Shown here piece after piece: positions 6,137 to 6,610 of a DNA stretch of 6,610 nucleotides; the stretch's first letter is position 1, and each line of letters begins with the position of its first letter. Source of the stretch: SAR324 cluster bacterium (lineage in GTDB: Bacteria > SAR324 > NAC60-12); the NCBI GenBank assembly GCA_028822475.1, contig JAPKDT010000116.1:1-6610 (forward strand), in the 5' to 3' direction. The notes beneath the pieces are model-generated. The model was not told the origin of the DNA. It saw only the letters and a program-made list of their open reading frames with translations, and searched no databases. A program made the position numbers and the translations under genes.

Positions 6137-6610
6137 TCATTCATTTTTGGCTGCTTTAAACGCCTGTTCTAACATTATAATTGCCTGCGAACGAATATCT
6201 GCTGAAAAACTACTTGACTCAAACTGTGACATAAAATCGGTAAAACTGTCTGCTTCAGGATCATTAATTATCTTGAGTAAAATGTTTTTTAGCAATAATG
6301 CATCTTTAGCGCTAATGTCTCCCAACGCCGACTTGTGTGTTAAAATCGGCGAAGTACCTTGAAAAACATCATCAGATGTATAAAATAGCTTCGTGGCTTC
6401 ACAACGGCATCCCGGCTCATGTGGTAGTTCTGGTGGAAATTTTAGCTTAAATTGCTTGCCGTAACGTATTCCGTCACTTTCAAGACATGAACGCGGTGTG
6501 TCCCAAGCTAAAAAGGTTTGCAGTTCAATTGCTTCAATTGTCGTGATAAATGGATCAACCTTGTTGTTTCGGCTGGCAAATATCTTATTTTTTTTGCTCC
6601 AGAGCCAGTA
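6137..6610 (-). CDS. 3' part of an unrecognised protein with an HEPGCRC motif (start outside the window)
   Basis: The minus-strand frame is open without a stop from the right edge to TGA at 6139-6137, giving 157 visible residues. A TTG at 6325 could mark a short gene, but the frame continues upstream with protein-like sequence and no nearby ATG, so this is a gene cut by the edge. The middle reads WDTPRSCLESDGIRYGKQ (6505-6452), then PPELPHEPGCRCE (6436-6398). A Cys-rich 'CxxxDG' turn followed by 'P-H-x-x-x-C-R-C' recalls the C-terminal motif of phage Mu gpF/SPP1 gp7-type minor-head proteins (for example HPNCRC), with H and Cys possibly binding metal. That likeness is by eye and weak. The last 60 residues look helical (LLLKNILLKIINDPEADSF, then AIIMLEQAFKAAKNE). 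No signal peptide or membrane segment is visible. It lies upstream of PBP1A on the same strand. Function unknown. Confidence 0.7.
   Translation of the reverse strand, partial: YWLWSKKNKIFASRNNKVDPFITTIEAIELQTFLAWDTPRSCLESDGIRYGKQFKLKFPPELPHEPGCRCEATKLFYTSDDVFQGTSPILTHKSALGDISAKDALLLKNILLKIINDPEADSFTDFMSQFESSSFSADIRSQAIIMLEQAFKAAKNE

Noticed and set aside
6137..6325. A stand-alone 62-residue gene starting at TTG 6325
   Set aside because: The same frame stays open to the window edge with protein-like sequence and a Cys/His motif, so this is the end of a longer gene.
1..6610. The window as part of a prophage, given the two phage-like edge fragments and an HNH gene
   Set aside because: The 5.9 kb between the edges holds envelope and nucleoid housekeeping genes with no integrase, attachment site or structural module, and each edge match is weak.

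Overview
The window looks like ordinary chromosome from a moderately AT-rich Gram-negative bacterium. It carries a Tol/TonB-type envelope pair, a class A penicillin-binding protein with a PBP1A-style OB insert, and a proteobacterial-type HU protein. The gene order and base composition would suit a delta-proteobacterial or SAR324-like lineage, but that placement is an impression and nothing in the window proves it.

From left to right: (1) Positions 1-169 hold what may be the 3' end of a rightward gene that enters from outside and appears frameshifted. (2) Positions 179-3109 form a leftward cluster, transcribed in the order TolA/TonB-like protein, TolB, small HNH endonuclease. The spacings are 22 bp and then a 1-bp TGATG overlap, so a single operon is likely. 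(3) Positions 3110-3301 are a divergent control region with a 13-bp palindrome, a 7-bp-arm inverted repeat and candidate promoters on both strands. (4) An HU-family gene runs rightward (3302-3577) and ends at a strong hairpin terminator (3591-3631). (5) A 793-residue bifunctional PBP1A runs leftward (3658-6039), convergent with HU. (6) Positions 6137-6610 are the 3' part of another leftward gene whose start lies beyond the window. It has an HxxxCRC motif reminiscent of phage minor-head proteins.

Functionally the centre of the window concerns the cell envelope. The TolA/TonB-like protein would carry inner-membrane energy across the periplasm, TolB would be its periplasmic partner, and PBP1A builds peptidoglycan. 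The usual Tol partners tolQ, tolR and pal are not beside this pair: HU lies upstream and an HNH nuclease gene sits where pal is normally found. I did not find a clear new system. The points most worth following are the tolB-HNH coupling, the two partial genes at the edges, and the repeat-rich divergent promoter region.
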